Shown: positions 24,718 through 32,602 of the stretch, one piece after another
How positions within the stretch are numbered: position 1 is the stretch's first letter
Layout: each line of letters begins with the position of its first letter
Made by a program: the position numbers and the translations under genes
Assembly (NCBI GenBank): GCA_022562085.1
Contig: JADFPY010000016.1
Span: forward strand, 1-32,602
Source of the DNA: a candidate division KSB1 bacterium
Lineage (GTDB): Bacteria > Zhuqueibacterota > Zhuqueibacteria > Oceanimicrobiales > Oceanimicrobiaceae
Direction of reading: 5' to 3'
Length of the DNA: 32,602 bases
The notes under the pieces: generated by a model
The model's database searches: none
The model's input: the letters and a program-made list of their open reading frames with translations, nothing else
What the model was told of the DNA's origin: nothing

Positions 24718-25650
24718 TTAATTTCTTAGAATATTTAAACTTTTCTCCCGATCCTCCTTTAATTGTGCGACTAATTCATCCGGACCGGAGAAATGTTTTT
24801 CATCCCTAGTTCTTTCAACAAATTCAATTTTAAGTTCTTGACCGTAGATATTTTCATTGAAATCAAATAGATTAACTTCCAGAGTTCGTGTGTTGGAAGC
24901 GAAAGTGGGCCGAACCCCGATGTTCATCATGCCTGCATGTTTTTTTGAACCGAAACAGGCATACACAGCGTAAACACCGTCACCGGGTATCAACTTATCG
25001 GGTGAATTGGGCTTAATGTTGGCAGTTGGAAAACTTAAATCTCGTCCCCTACCCTCTCCTTTCACGACTTCTCCACTAATAAAATAATTCCGTCCCAAAA
25101 GTTTGCTTGCGCTTTGAATATCGCCGTCCAAAAGCAGCTTCCTGATTTTGGTACTACTAACCAAATCCTCACCTACCTTAAAAGTCCCTAATTCATTTAC
25201 GGAAAATCCTGTTTCCAAAGCTAGTTTTTTGAGCGTTTCGAAGTCTCCCTGTCGATTCTTTCCAAACGCATGATCGTGGCCAATTACGATCTCCTTGAAT
25301 CCAACAGAGTCATAGAGAATTTTTTTTACAAATTCGGCAGGTGCTGTTCTTGAAAAGTCATAGGTGAATTCGATAATTGCAAGCCGATCTATGTCAAACG
25401 TTTTTAGAAGATCAATTTTTTCATCGATTGTTGTTAATATTCTTAAGTCGAGCTTATCGGGTGATCTGAGAACAAGTTGCGGATGCGGATTGAAGGTAAC
25501 AAGTGTACTTCGCGCGTCATGGAAATTTGCTCTTTTCTTAAGTTCTTCGATAATGAATCGATGTCCCAAATGCAAGCCGTCAAATGTACCGACAGTTAAA
25601 ACCGCGTTTTCAAGTCTCTTTACACTGGCAATATCCCGGAAAATTTCCAT
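24718..25650 (-). CDS. ribF: Bifunctional riboflavin kinase / FAD synthetase
   Basis: The 310-residue protein has the N-terminal adenylyltransferase domain with GTFDGLHLGH (about 21-30) and SSTKIRKLL (about 165-173), and the C-terminal flavokinase domain with GRDLSFPTAN (about 201-210) and GVRPTF (about 243-248). It makes FMN and then FAD from riboflavin and ATP. It sits between truB and rpsO, its normal place in many bacteria. Confidence 0.97.
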   Translation of the reverse strand: MEIFRDIASVKRLENAVLTVGTFDGLHLGHRFIIEELKKRANFHDARSTLVTFNPHPQLVLRSPDKLDLRILTTIDEKIDLLKTFDIDRLAIIEFTYDFSRTAPAEFVKKILYDSVGFKEIVIGHDHAFGKNRQGDFETLKKLALETGFSVNELGTFKVGEDLVSSTKIRKLLLDGDIQSASKLLGRNYFISGEVVKGEGRGRDLSFPTANIKPNSPDKLIPGDGVYAVYACFGSKKHAGMMNIGVRPTFASNTRTLEVNLFDFNENIYGQELKIEFVERTRDEKHFSGPDELVAQLKEDREKSLNILRN

Positions 25651-25663
25651 TTATTACATTCTA

Positions 25664-26383
25664 CTAATGTTTTATTTCCCGAATCAGATCTTTGATCTCG
25701 AACGAGTCCTCTAACTTATAATCGCCAACCCGTGTACGAGTAAGCGAAGTAAGATAGCCGCCGCAACCCAATATTTCTCCCATATCATTGGCTAATGCAC
25801 GGATATAAGTTCCTCTGGAACAGACAATTCTTAGTTTAAGAAAAGGATTTCTGAAATCGATAACATCCGTTTGATAAATTCTAATTTTCCGGGGTTTTCG
25901 TTCGACGACTTCACCTCGTCGCGCAAGTTTATACAGACGCTCACCGTTGACTTTGACTGCCGAATACATTGGCGGTGTTTGATAAATTTCTCCGTGAAAC
26001 TGCTTAATAACCTGCTTGATGTTCTCAAGCTCAAGGTTATCCGCACTCCTCTCACTTACGATAGTGCCGGTGAGATCATAAGAATCAGTGGTTTTTCCAA
26101 ATTCAATTCTGGCAATATATTCCTTTTTCAGATTCATCAAGTCCTCTACCTTTTTGGTAGCTCGGCCGGTACAAATCAGCAATACCCCGGTGGCAAAGGG
26201 ATCCAAGGTTCCTGCATGTCCGACCTTTTTAATATTAAGTTGACCTCGAATCTTTTTCACAACATCAAACGAGGTCCAGCCAACGGGCTTATTAATATTG
26301 AGAATCTCTCCAAGCTCGAAATCGAACGATAATTTAAGCTCGCGAAATGTTTCACCTAAAGTTACTGCACGAGGACTTATCAT
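25664..26383 (-). CDS. truB: tRNA pseudouridine-55 synthase
   Basis: The 239-residue protein has the family opening [20 protein letters not shown] at about 27-46 and the catalytic motif [15 protein letters not shown] with its aspartate at about residue 61. A 26-residue leader before the opening contains FDFELGEIL, similar to the FEEGEV-type lead-in of Bacteroidota TruB. The C-terminal PUA domain seems short or missing, which is common in this type. The ATG lies one base after the rbfA stop, so the two are coupled. Confidence 0.96.
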   Translation of the reverse strand: MISPRAVTLGETFRELKLSFDFELGEILNINKPVGWTSFDVVKKIRGQLNIKKVGHAGTLDPFATGVLLICTGRATKKVEDLMNLKKEYIARIEFGKTTDSYDLTGTIVSERSADNLELENIKQVIKQFHGEIYQTPPMYSAVKVNGERLYKLARRGEVVERKPRKIRIYQTDVIDFRNPFLKLRIVCSRGTYIRALANDMGEILGCGGYLTSLTRTRVGDYKLEDSFEIKDLIREIKH

Positions 26384-26384
26384 T

Positions 26385-26729
26385 TTATTTGTGAATTTTT
26401 TTTAGAAGTAATTCAATGTTTTGGGCGTAATCAATTGTTTCATCATAATAGAATTCAAGTTCGGGGATATATTTTAAATTCGTTCTGCGTGCTATTTTAC
26501 CTCTAATGAATTTAGTGGCACGTTCCAACCCACGGAGGCCGTCCTGTCTATTTTTCTCATCACCCAGAATAGTGACGTAAACTCGTGCCAATTTAAGATC
26601 ATCGGTTATATTAACACCGGTCACCGTTACAATGCCAACCAGGGGATCCTTTAATTGCTGAGTGATAATCCGGCTTATTTCTTCTCTCAGAAGTTGAGAA
26701 ACACGGCGTGAGCGTTTGAACTCTGGCAT
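26385..26729 (-). CDS. rbfA: Ribosome-binding factor A
   Basis: The 114-residue protein has the KH-like RbfA fold with RSRRVSQLLREEISRII at the N-terminus and LKLARVYVTILGDEKNR in the middle, ending in RTNLKYIPELEFYYDETIDY. It helps mature the 5' end of 16S rRNA in 30S subunits. It starts 3 nt after the ylxP stop. Confidence 0.96.
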   Translation of the reverse strand: MPEFKRSRRVSQLLREEISRIITQQLKDPLVGIVTVTGVNITDDLKLARVYVTILGDEKNRQDGLRGLERATKFIRGKIARRTNLKYIPELEFYYDETIDYAQNIELLLKKIHK

Positions 26730-26732
26730 TTT

Positions 26733-27014
26733 TTAATAAATCTCCACTAAGTGGCTCAAAATTTCCATTCTGCCATCGCTCTCTATCAGCTTTAGAATTT
26801 CCTCAATGTTCATATCTATAAACTTTCGTTCATTTGAAACCATTGATATTCCCAAAGAAATTCGTTGCCATTTATCATTATTCTCAACCTCTGCAACAGA
26901 AACATTGAATTTATTTCGGATTCTTTTCTTAATACTGTTCAAGACGAGTCTTTTGGCTTTCAAAGAACTGCTTTCCGGTACAAATATTTCCAACCTGCAA
27001 ACACCAACAAGCAT
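26733..27014 (-). CDS. ylxP: YlxP-like DUF503 protein
   Basis: The 93-residue protein fits the small DUF503 family that lies between infB and rbfA in many bacteria: VCRLEIFVPESSSLKAKRLV, then NKFNVSVAEVENNDKWQRIS. A TTG two codons upstream is possible, but ATG at 27012-27014 gives the family N-terminus. Its role is not well known; a ribosome-related role is suggested by the constant neighbourhood. Confidence 0.88.
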   Translation of the reverse strand: MLVGVCRLEIFVPESSSLKAKRLVLNSIKKRIRNKFNVSVAEVENNDKWQRISLGISMVSNERKFIDMNIEEILKLIESDGRMEILSHLVEIY

Positions 27015-27030
27015 GTTCAAAACTATGGAA

Positions 27031-29658
27031 TTATAGAGTTCGTGCAGTTTTCACTTCTATATAAGTTTCAAAGATATCGCCATTTTTAATATCATCAAAA
27101 CCCTCTAATCCAATGCCGCATTCAAAACCTGAAGCAACCTCTTTCACGTCTTCCTTAAACCTGCGCAAAGAACTGATTTTTGTGTCGTTCAAAAGTTTGT
27201 CTTGCCGATAAATCTTAATTAAATCAGTCCGTGAAACTTTCCCAGAGAGGACATAGCATCCGGCAATCTTTCCAATCTTGGGTACTTTGAATACCTCGCG
27301 TACTTCGATAGTTGCCGCTTGTTCTTCGCTGATTTCCGGATCGAGTAAACCTTCCAACGCTGCTTTGACATCTTCTACAGCATGGTAAATAATATCATAC
27401 AAGCGGATGTCTATCTCATCTTTTTTCGCTAATTCGCGCGCCTGGACAGTAGGTCTTACATGGAATCCAATAATAATAGCCTGCGAAGCCGTAGCCAATA
27501 GCACGTCGGATTCGGAAATTCCGCCAACGGCCTTGTGAATAAAGTTAACAGAAACCTCTTTGTTTGATAGCTTTACAAGAGAGTCGGTTAGAGCCTCAAT
27601 CGAGCCATCGACATCAGCTTTCAGGATGATATTCAATTCTTTAACTGCACCCTCACGAATTCGCTTGGCTATTTGATCGAGTGAAATATGTGTTGTTCTA
27701 CGAAAATCCTGTTCCCTCTTTAGCTGTTGTCGTTTGCTGCTTATTTCGCGGACTTCCCTTTCGGTTTCCATGACAAGAAAAGAATCTCCGGCCTGTGGCA
27801 CCCCATCAAATCCAACTACCTGAATGGGTGTAGATGGTGGAGCCTTCGTAACTTTCTTTTTTCTCTCATCGAACATCGCCCGGACTTTGCCACTGTAGTG
27901 ACCTGCGATAAACAGGTCTCCCACTGCCAATGTTCCGGTTTGAACTAAGACTGTAGCTACCGGCCCTTTGCCTTTGTCCAGCTTGGATTCAATGATGATG
28001 CCACGTGCAGTTCGATTCGGATTAGCTTTTAGCTCAAGAATCTCCGCTTCTAACAAAATTGAATCCAGAATTTTGTCCATACCCTGACCCGACTTAGCAG
28101 AAACTTCCGCACATTGATATTTACCGCCCCACTCTTCGATTAAAACATTATTGTCGGAAAGCTGCTGCTTGACGAGATCGGGATTGGCATTAGTTTTGTC
28201 GATTTTGTTAAGCGCTACCACAATCGGAACTTTTGCAGCACGGGCGTGATTAATGGCTTCAACGGTTTGTGGCTGCACACCATCATCAGCAGCAACAATC
28301 AGTACAACCAAATCGGTAATCTGGGCGCCGCGGGCTCTCATCGCCGTAAATGCTTCGTGACCGGGTGTGTCCAGGAATGTGATTGCTTTACCATTGACCG
28401 AGACCTCGTAGGCCCCGATATGTTGTGTAATTCCTCCGGCCTCCCCTGCGATGATGTTGCTTTTTCTTATATAATCGAGGAGAGATGTTTTCCCGTGATC
28501 GACGTGCCCCATGATGGTTACAACCGGAGGTCGCGGAACTGCCGACTCGGCATCATCTTCTGATTCTTCATACTTGTCCACTATTTCAGAACCGTATTCT
28601 TGAATCATTTCGACCTCGTACCCAAACTCATCAGCGACCGCCTCGATGGTATCCACATCTAATCTCTGGTTAATGGAAACCATCATGCCAAGCTCCAGGC
28701 ATTTCGTAATTACTTCACCGGGTTCGACATCCAGATGGTCAGCCAGTTCAGCCGCAGAGATGAATTCATTGACCCTGATAATATCTCCGGTTTCTTCGAC
28801 TACTTCATCTTCACCATCTTTAGACTTTTTCTTTCGCCGCTTTGGTTTGGCCTCGTCCATGGCAGCAAGGGTCTGCTTGATTGATTCCTGAATCTCCTCT
28901 TCACTTATCTTGGGCCTTTTACGCTTTTTGCCCTTACGTTTGCCTTTGTCCTTTTCTGTTCCAGCGGTCGTTGCAGCTTCTTTAACTTCACCCTCTTTCT
29001 TTTGCGTGTCAACTAAAGTATCATCTTCCTTTTCAGCCTCAACAACTTCAACCTCGGGTACGGATTTAGACTTGCCCTTCTTTTTAGTTTCCTTTTCCTG
29101 TGCTTCTTTGATTTTGCCTGTCTCTTTTGCGACTTTTTTCTTAGATGGTTTTTCCCCGTCTTTTTCAGCAGCCGCGTTTTCTTTGTCTATTTCCTTCTTT
29201 GCTTTAGATATGAGCTCAACAACAGAGATTTCCTCCGGGGTACTTTCAGGCGTTTCCTCAACAATCTCGACCTTTTTCTCCTGGTCTTTCTTTAAGGCAA
29301 CGGCTTCTTCTTTAGCCTTCTTGGCCGCTGCAGCCTTTTTAGTACGCTCCGGTTTATCTTCAGCCAATTTAGTTGCAAATCGCAAGCGCTCCTCCAACTC
29401 CAGGCGTGCTTTATTTCTACGCAACTCCTCCAACACCTGCTTTTCTTTGAGTTGTTTGCGAAAATCCTGGGGTGTCTCTACAGCCGACTCATCCATTTTG
29501 TACTTCTTACAAATCTCATCATAGAGATCGTCGGATACAGAGCTCATCTGGGTATGAACAGACTTATCTAATTTGGCCAGAAAACCGATAACGGCCTCGT
29601 TGGACAAACTAAATTCGCGCGCCACTTGAAAGACTCTTCGTTTCTTACTCAAATTCAC
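27031..29658 (-). CDS. infB: Translation initiation factor IF-2
   Basis: The 875-residue protein starts at a GTG (29656-29658) with GGAGTTAA before it. An N-terminal IF2_N-like segment (about 5-55) is followed by a long highly charged Lys/Glu linker (about 65-290, with many KKKGK and EEVVE runs), a second IF2_N segment (about 293-345), and the G domain. G1 GHVDHGKTS begins at about 381, then [24 protein letters not shown] and the G5 SAK. Domains II, III and C2 (fMet-tRNA binding) complete it. It places initiator tRNA on the 30S subunit. The charged linker is low-complexity and should be poorly conserved. Confidence 0.98.
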   Translation of the reverse strand: MNLSKKRRVFQVAREFSLSNEAVIGFLAKLDKSVHTQMSSVSDDLYDEICKKYKMDESAVETPQDFRKQLKEKQVLEELRRNKARLELEERLRFATKLAEDKPERTKKAAAAKKAKEEAVALKKDQEKKVEIVEETPESTPEEISVVELISKAKKEIDKENAAAEKDGEKPSKKKVAKETGKIKEAQEKETKKKGKSKSVPEVEVVEAEKEDDTLVDTQKKEGEVKEAATTAGTEKDKGKRKGKKRKRPKISEEEIQESIKQTLAAMDEAKPKRRKKKSKDGEDEVVEETGDIIRVNEFISAAELADHLDVEPGEVITKCLELGMMVSINQRLDVDTIEAVADEFGYEVEMIQEYGSEIVDKYEESEDDAESAVPRPPVVTIMGHVDHGKTSLLDYIRKSNIIAGEAGGITQHIGAYEVSVNGKAITFLDTPGHEAFTAMRARGAQITDLVVLIVAADDGVQPQTVEAINHARAAKVPIVVALNKIDKTNANPDLVKQQLSDNNVLIEEWGGKYQCAEVSAKSGQGMDKILDSILLEAEILELKANPNRTARGIIIESKLDKGKGPVATVLVQTGTLAVGDLFIAGHYSGKVRAMFDERKKKVTKAPPSTPIQVVGFDGVPQAGDSFLVMETEREVREISSKRQQLKREQDFRRTTHISLDQIAKRIREGAVKELNIILKADVDGSIEALTDSLVKLSNKEVSVNFIHKAVGGISESDVLLATASQAIIIGFHVRPTVQARELAKKDEIDIRLYDIIYHAVEDVKAALEGLLDPEISEEQAATIEVREVFKVPKIGKIAGCYVLSGKVSRTDLIKIYRQDKLLNDTKISSLRRFKEDVKEVASGFECGIGLEGFDDIKNGDIFETYIEVKTARTL

Positions 29659-29697
29659 TTAACTCCAATCTGAGTGAATTGTACAACGTTTATGGTA

Positions 29698-30942
29698 TTA
29701 ATTATTCTTAACGAGATCAATAATTTTTTTGGCGGTTTTTTCACCAATGCCCGGAAGTTCGGAAAGCCCCTCCACTCCCGCATCCTCAACTTCTTCAATG
29801 GTTGAAAGGCCTGCTTTCGTTAGTTTTTTGAGCATGCCGGGAGTCAACCCTTTTAAATCTTTCAAATCTTCACCCGAATCACCTGTTCCAATTTTGCCTT
29901 CCATGATCTTTGTATATTCAGACTCTTTGATAATCTCAATATCATATTCTGCTAATCGCGAGGCCAGCCGTCTGTTTTGTCCACCTCTCCCAATAGCTAA
30001 AGAAATCTGGTCTTCAGTCAAAACAGCAATTGCCTTCTTTTTATTTTGATCAACAATTACTTTGTAGACTTTAGCCGGACTTAAGGCCCTGGCAATAAAA
30101 ATGCCAGGATCACCATGCCAATTAATGACGTCAATCTTTTCATTGTTGAGTTCTTTGCTGATAGATTGAATGCGAATCCCCTTCATACCCACGCAGGCGC
30201 CAAGAGCATCAATGCGTTTGTCGTTTGAAAGAACCGCAATTTTTGCACGCTCGCCAGGTTCTCTCGCGACTCTTTTGATCTCAATAATACCATCATAAAT
30301 TTCGGGCACCTCCAGTTCAAAAAGACGAATTAAAATCTTTGGAGATGCTCTTGAAATTATAATCTCAAGCCCACGATTTGTCTTCTCAACGGCACTAATG
30401 ATTGCTCTTACATGATCCCCACGTCGATAACGTTCGGTATGAATCTGCTCTGATTTAGGCAGTATTACTTCAGTTTTTTCAATATTTAAGTAAAGCTCAT
30501 CGCGGTAGATTTGACGAACATCACCTACTATGATTTCGCCAACACGATTCTTAAATTCTTCGTAGAGGATTTCCTTCTCAGCGTCTTTTATTTTTTGATT
30601 TAGATTTTGCTTAGCAGAAACGATTAACCTTCGGCCGAAACTTTTCGGGTCGATAATTTCTATAAATTCATCGCCAATCTCGAGATCCGGTTCAACCTTT
30701 CTCGCAGATTCAAGGTCGACCTCTTCAACTTCATCGATAACTTCCTCTACGATTGTTTTATTTTGATAAATTTCGATTTCGCCCTTGTCCAGACTAACAA
30801 AGATGTCGAAATTATCAGTCTTGCCATATTTTTTCTTAATGATTCCAAGAATGGTGCTTTCTAAAATTTCACCGAGGACTTCCTTTTCAATGTTCTTTTC
30901 TTTTGCAATCGCTGAGAAGGCTTCAACAATATCGCTCTTCAT
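29698..30942 (-). CDS. nusA: Transcription termination/antitermination factor NusA
   Basis: The 414-residue protein has the N-terminal RNA polymerase-binding domain (about 1-125), an S1 domain (about 130-200), two KH domains (about 230-345, VGMKGIRIQSISKELNNEKI and IAIGRGGQNRRLASRL) and a C-terminal helix-hairpin-helix region (about 355-414, LKGLTPGMLKKLTKAGL and ELPGIGEKTAKKIIDL). NusA acts on elongating polymerase at pauses, terminators and antitermination sites. The start ATG at 30940-30942 has an AGGAGGTTTTTAGTCA leader. Confidence 0.98.
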   Translation of the reverse strand: MKSDIVEAFSAIAKEKNIEKEVLGEILESTILGIIKKKYGKTDNFDIFVSLDKGEIEIYQNKTIVEEVIDEVEEVDLESARKVEPDLEIGDEFIEIIDPKSFGRRLIVSAKQNLNQKIKDAEKEILYEEFKNRVGEIIVGDVRQIYRDELYLNIEKTEVILPKSEQIHTERYRRGDHVRAIISAVEKTNRGLEIIISRASPKILIRLFELEVPEIYDGIIEIKRVAREPGERAKIAVLSNDKRIDALGACVGMKGIRIQSISKELNNEKIDVINWHGDPGIFIARALSPAKVYKVIVDQNKKKAIAVLTEDQISLAIGRGGQNRRLASRLAEYDIEIIKESEYTKIMEGKIGTGDSGEDLKDLKGLTPGMLKKLTKAGLSTIEEVEDAGVEGLSELPGIGEKTAKKIIDLVKNN

Positions 30943-30971
30943 TGACTAAAAACCTCCTGTTGGTCCAAAGA

Positions 30972-31415
30972 TTACCACGGCAAGCGTAATTTCCCATTTT
31001 TAATTTTGGAAATCGGAATCGTCATGAATTCTTTCTTGCCTTTTAATTGAACTGCTTCATTTGAAACGTCGACAATTTTGCCATGAAAACTCTTAAGTTC
31101 CATGACGTCTTCATAAACAATATCTACTTCTCTATTTAGATTTCGTGAAAAATCCTGTAATCTCCTCAAGGGTCTATCCAGTCCCGGGGAGGAAACCTCG
31201 ATGCGATATTTATCCGGAATGATGTCTTCAATGTCTAACCTGTCTGAAAATTCCCGGCTGATTTTCGTACATTTCTCCAAAGTGGTTCCTTCTTCACAGT
31301 CAATGAACACTTTTATTGTTTGGTTGCCGATCCTCCCATTAATTTGCATTTCTACCAGCTCAGCATTCTCTGCGGCCAATATTGGCACCAACAATTTTTC
31401 TATCTTTTCTTTCAT
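30972..31415 (-). CDS. rimP: Ribosome maturation factor RimP
   Basis: The 147-residue protein has the RimP N domain (IEKLLVPILAAENAELVEMQ; EVSSPGLDRPLRRLQDF at about 73-89) and the SH3-like C domain (FHGKIVDVSNEAVQLKGKKE). It helps 30S assembly. It is the first gene of the nusA-infB operon, as in most bacteria. Its ribosome site is poor, and a hairpin lies only about 20 nt upstream of the ATG. Confidence 0.95.
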   Translation of the reverse strand: MKEKIEKLLVPILAAENAELVEMQINGRIGNQTIKVFIDCEEGTTLEKCTKISREFSDRLDIEDIIPDKYRIEVSSPGLDRPLRRLQDFSRNLNREVDIVYEDVMELKSFHGKIVDVSNEAVQLKGKKEFMTIPISKIKNGKLRLPW

Positions 31416-31432
31416 GAAAACCAGCGTATAAC

Positions 31433-31459
31433 AAAAAAGTGGGTCGCGAGACCCACTTT
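31433..31459 (-). terminator. Intrinsic terminator between the TPR gene and rimP, inside the presumed rimP leader
   Basis: On the minus strand AAAGTGGGTC-TCGC-GACCCACTTT is a perfect 10-bp stem (31436-31459) followed by TTT to make six Ts in a row. It ends the upstream TPR gene. It also lies just after the predicted rimP promoter and about 20 nt before the rimP ATG, so it may be in the 5' leader of the rimP-nusA-infB operon. Confidence 0.85.
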
Positions 31460-31468
31460 GAAGACTTG

Positions 31469-31497
31469 AATATAAGTAATTTATTTTGTTTTTGCAA
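31469..31497 (-). promoter_or_regulatory. Sigma-70-type promoter of the rimP-nusA-infB operon
   Basis: Minus strand: -35 TTGCAA (31492-31497), 17-bp AT-rich spacer, -10 TATATT (31469-31474). The predicted start is near 31462, only a few bases before the hairpin at 31436-31459. A 10-bp palindrome TGCATATGCA (31506-31515) lies just upstream of the -35 box. This assumes E. coli-like consensus boxes apply. Confidence 0.55.
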
Positions 31498-31566
31498 GTT
31501 AATTCTGCATATGCAAAAATTGTATCTTTTTTAGAAAAAAACTGACATGGGTTGCCTTTTATTCGA

Positions 31567-32238
31567 TTATGAGTTCAGTTCAGCAAGGAAAATTTCGGCT
31601 TCATTTTTAATTTGCGAGTTCGAATAGTTTTCAATCAGCTTACTCAGAATGCCGGTGGCCTCCTGAGTCTTTCCAGACAGAGAAAAACATCGTGCCGAAT
31701 CGTATAAATTCTGCGGGGCCATAAACCCATCTTCATATTTTTCCGCTGCCTCTTTGTAAGTTTCGGCTGCAATAGAAAAATACCCCTTTTCTTCCTGGCA
31801 TGCAGCAATACCCGCTAAAGCTGAAACCATAAGATCCAGATCGCTGCTTTGGTCCAAGAATTGCCTAAAATATTGTTCTGCCTCATCGAAGTTCTTTGAC
31901 ATAAAATGAGCATTGGCTAGATAATAGAGTCCTTTTTTTCCTGATTTGGTTCCACCGTAATTCTCGGCCAGGTTATTTAAAGTGCTAATTGCACTTTCAT
32001 AGTTTTCCGCGAAATAATCAATTCGAGCTTTTGATAATTCAATGTTTGCACTTTGTTCTTTTTCCTGTTGTATATTCGAAAGAATAAAAGAGGCAAATAT
32101 TACAACAGGAATCCCGACAAGCCCCCACGTAAAATAGCGGCTATTTTGACTGATAAAGTTTTGTGCCTTAAAATAGAAGGTGACAAATTTATCTTCTTTA
32201 ATTTGTTTTTTCGTTAATCGTTTTCTTGGTTTTAGCAT
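31567..32238 (-). CDS. TPR-repeat membrane protein (YfgM/BamD-like architecture)
   Basis: The 223-residue protein has a basic N-terminus (MLKPRKRLTKKQIKEDK), one membrane helix at about 38-55 (YFTWGLVGIPVVIFASFIL), then about four TPR units (from about 70): YFAENYESAISTLNNLAENY, YYLANAHFMSKNFDEAEQYF, AGIAACQEEKGYFSIAAETY and YDSARCFSLSGKTQEATGIL. The rest should be periplasmic, as in YfgM, which acts with the SecYEG/PpiD export route. That function is inferred from architecture only. It ends before a strong terminator. Confidence 0.8.
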   Translation of the reverse strand: MLKPRKRLTKKQIKEDKFVTFYFKAQNFISQNSRYFTWGLVGIPVVIFASFILSNIQQEKEQSANIELSKARIDYFAENYESAISTLNNLAENYGGTKSGKKGLYYLANAHFMSKNFDEAEQYFRQFLDQSSDLDLMVSALAGIAACQEEKGYFSIAAETYKEAAEKYEDGFMAPQNLYDSARCFSLSGKTQEATGILSKLIENYSNSQIKNEAEIFLAELNS

Positions 32239-32395
32239 ACAGCGGAATATCTCCTTTGATAGTTCATAGATTGACCTTGAGTCAAGGGAAGTTTGAGCAC
32301 ATCATTGGAAACTCCGACCCAACTGTCATTATAGAGAGTCATAATATAAATATTTTATTCAAAAATGCAATTTAAAAATGGCTTTTCCCCCGGGG

Positions 32396-32602
32396 TTATT
32401 TCAAGAGAGTCATTTTAAGTATTTGACTGAACTCACCGGCGTGATTTGATAAATAAATATATAATCCACTCGCCACCAAAAGCCCTCGTTGATTCCGGCC
32501 ATCCCACAAGGCTGTGTAAATACCCGCTTGTTTATGTTCGTTGACTAACTCGCGAACCTGCCGGCCGGCTAAATCGTAAATGAGTATTCTGACGTTTTCT
32601 GC
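32396..32602 (-). CDS. C-terminal tail of a secreted protein with FlgD-like / T9SS-type sorting domain (5' part outside window)
   Basis: The minus-strand frame is open from the right edge to a TAA at 32396-32398, giving 68 residues. The pattern VRILIYDLAGRQVRELVNEH, AGIYTALWDGRNQRG and SGLYIYLSNHAGEFSQILKM is that of FlgD-type Ig domains, which end many secreted proteins in Ignavibacteria, Calditrichota and KSB1 genomes and serve as secretion tails. The rest of the protein is not visible. A terminator is not obvious in the 157 bp before the TPR gene. Confidence 0.85.
   Translation of the reverse strand, partial: AENVRILIYDLAGRQVRELVNEHKQAGIYTALWDGRNQRGLLVASGLYIYLSNHAGEFSQILKMTLLK

Noticed and set aside
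28910-29524. A long plus-strand open frame opposite infB
   Set aside because: It is the mirror of the low-complexity Lys/Glu linker of IF-2, giving a Ser/Phe-rich nonsense protein with no ribosome site.
1-32602. CRISPR array or defence system
   Set aside because: No regularly spaced direct repeats and no cas, restriction-modification or toxin-antitoxin genes were recognised.

Overview
The window reads as chromosome from a Gram-negative bacterium of the Fibrobacterota-Chlorobiota-Bacteroidota (FCB) side of the tree, possibly a KSB1/Calditrichota-like lineage. The reasons are: a lone TonB, an 800-residue FtsX/MacB-type permease of a kind common in those groups, a FlgD-like/T9SS-like C-terminal tail at the right edge, a dockerin/cohesin pair, and a Bacteroidota-like TruB N-terminus. 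This placement is inference. Nearly all genes right of 17.7 kb lie on the minus strand and are core genes. The left half is accessory.

Left part (1-6.8 kb): the amino-terminal two thirds of a membrane-bound SpoIIE/RsbU-type PP2C phosphatase (cut by the left edge), an RsbW-type anti-sigma kinase, a TonB protein and, divergently, a STAS anti-anti-sigma protein. The phosphatase, kinase and antagonist are the three parts of a partner-switching circuit. They are followed by an orphan FtsX-type permease and a 72-residue unknown protein.

Middle (6.8-17.8 kb): a secreted Fn3-dockerin protein next to a leaderless cohesin-domain protein; about 700 bp without an intact gene; then a sulfur-type module. 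That module is a cytoplasmic molybdopterin oxidoreductase, a one-chain fusion of its four-cluster ferredoxin subunit with its NrfD-type membrane anchor, a YeeE/YedE sulfur-compound transporter split into two genes, and a SulP anion transporter with a STAS domain. An ArsR-family regulator beside it is broken by two frameshifts. The best guess is a SoeABC-like sulfite:quinone oxidoreductase with its transport genes; a polysulfide/thiosulfate-type enzyme is the alternative. Three degenerate tRNA 3' halves are present. Two of them (tRNA-Arg CCG type, same orientation) lie at 1.96 kb and 17.6 kb and bracket this whole accessory block.

Right part (17.8-32.6 kb): an ECF sigma factor, tRNA-Pro(GGG) directly behind a MerR-type regulator with a strong terminator, then the classic translation/RNA operon read right to left: rimP-nusA-infB-ylxP-rbfA-truB-ribF-rpsO-pnp-M16 peptidase-ald-polysaccharide deacetylase. 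Upstream of rimP a good sigma-70 promoter sits directly in front of a strong terminator hairpin that ends about 20 nt before the rimP start. A long imperfect hairpin lies between rpsO and pnp. A TPR membrane protein and the tail of a secreted protein complete the window.
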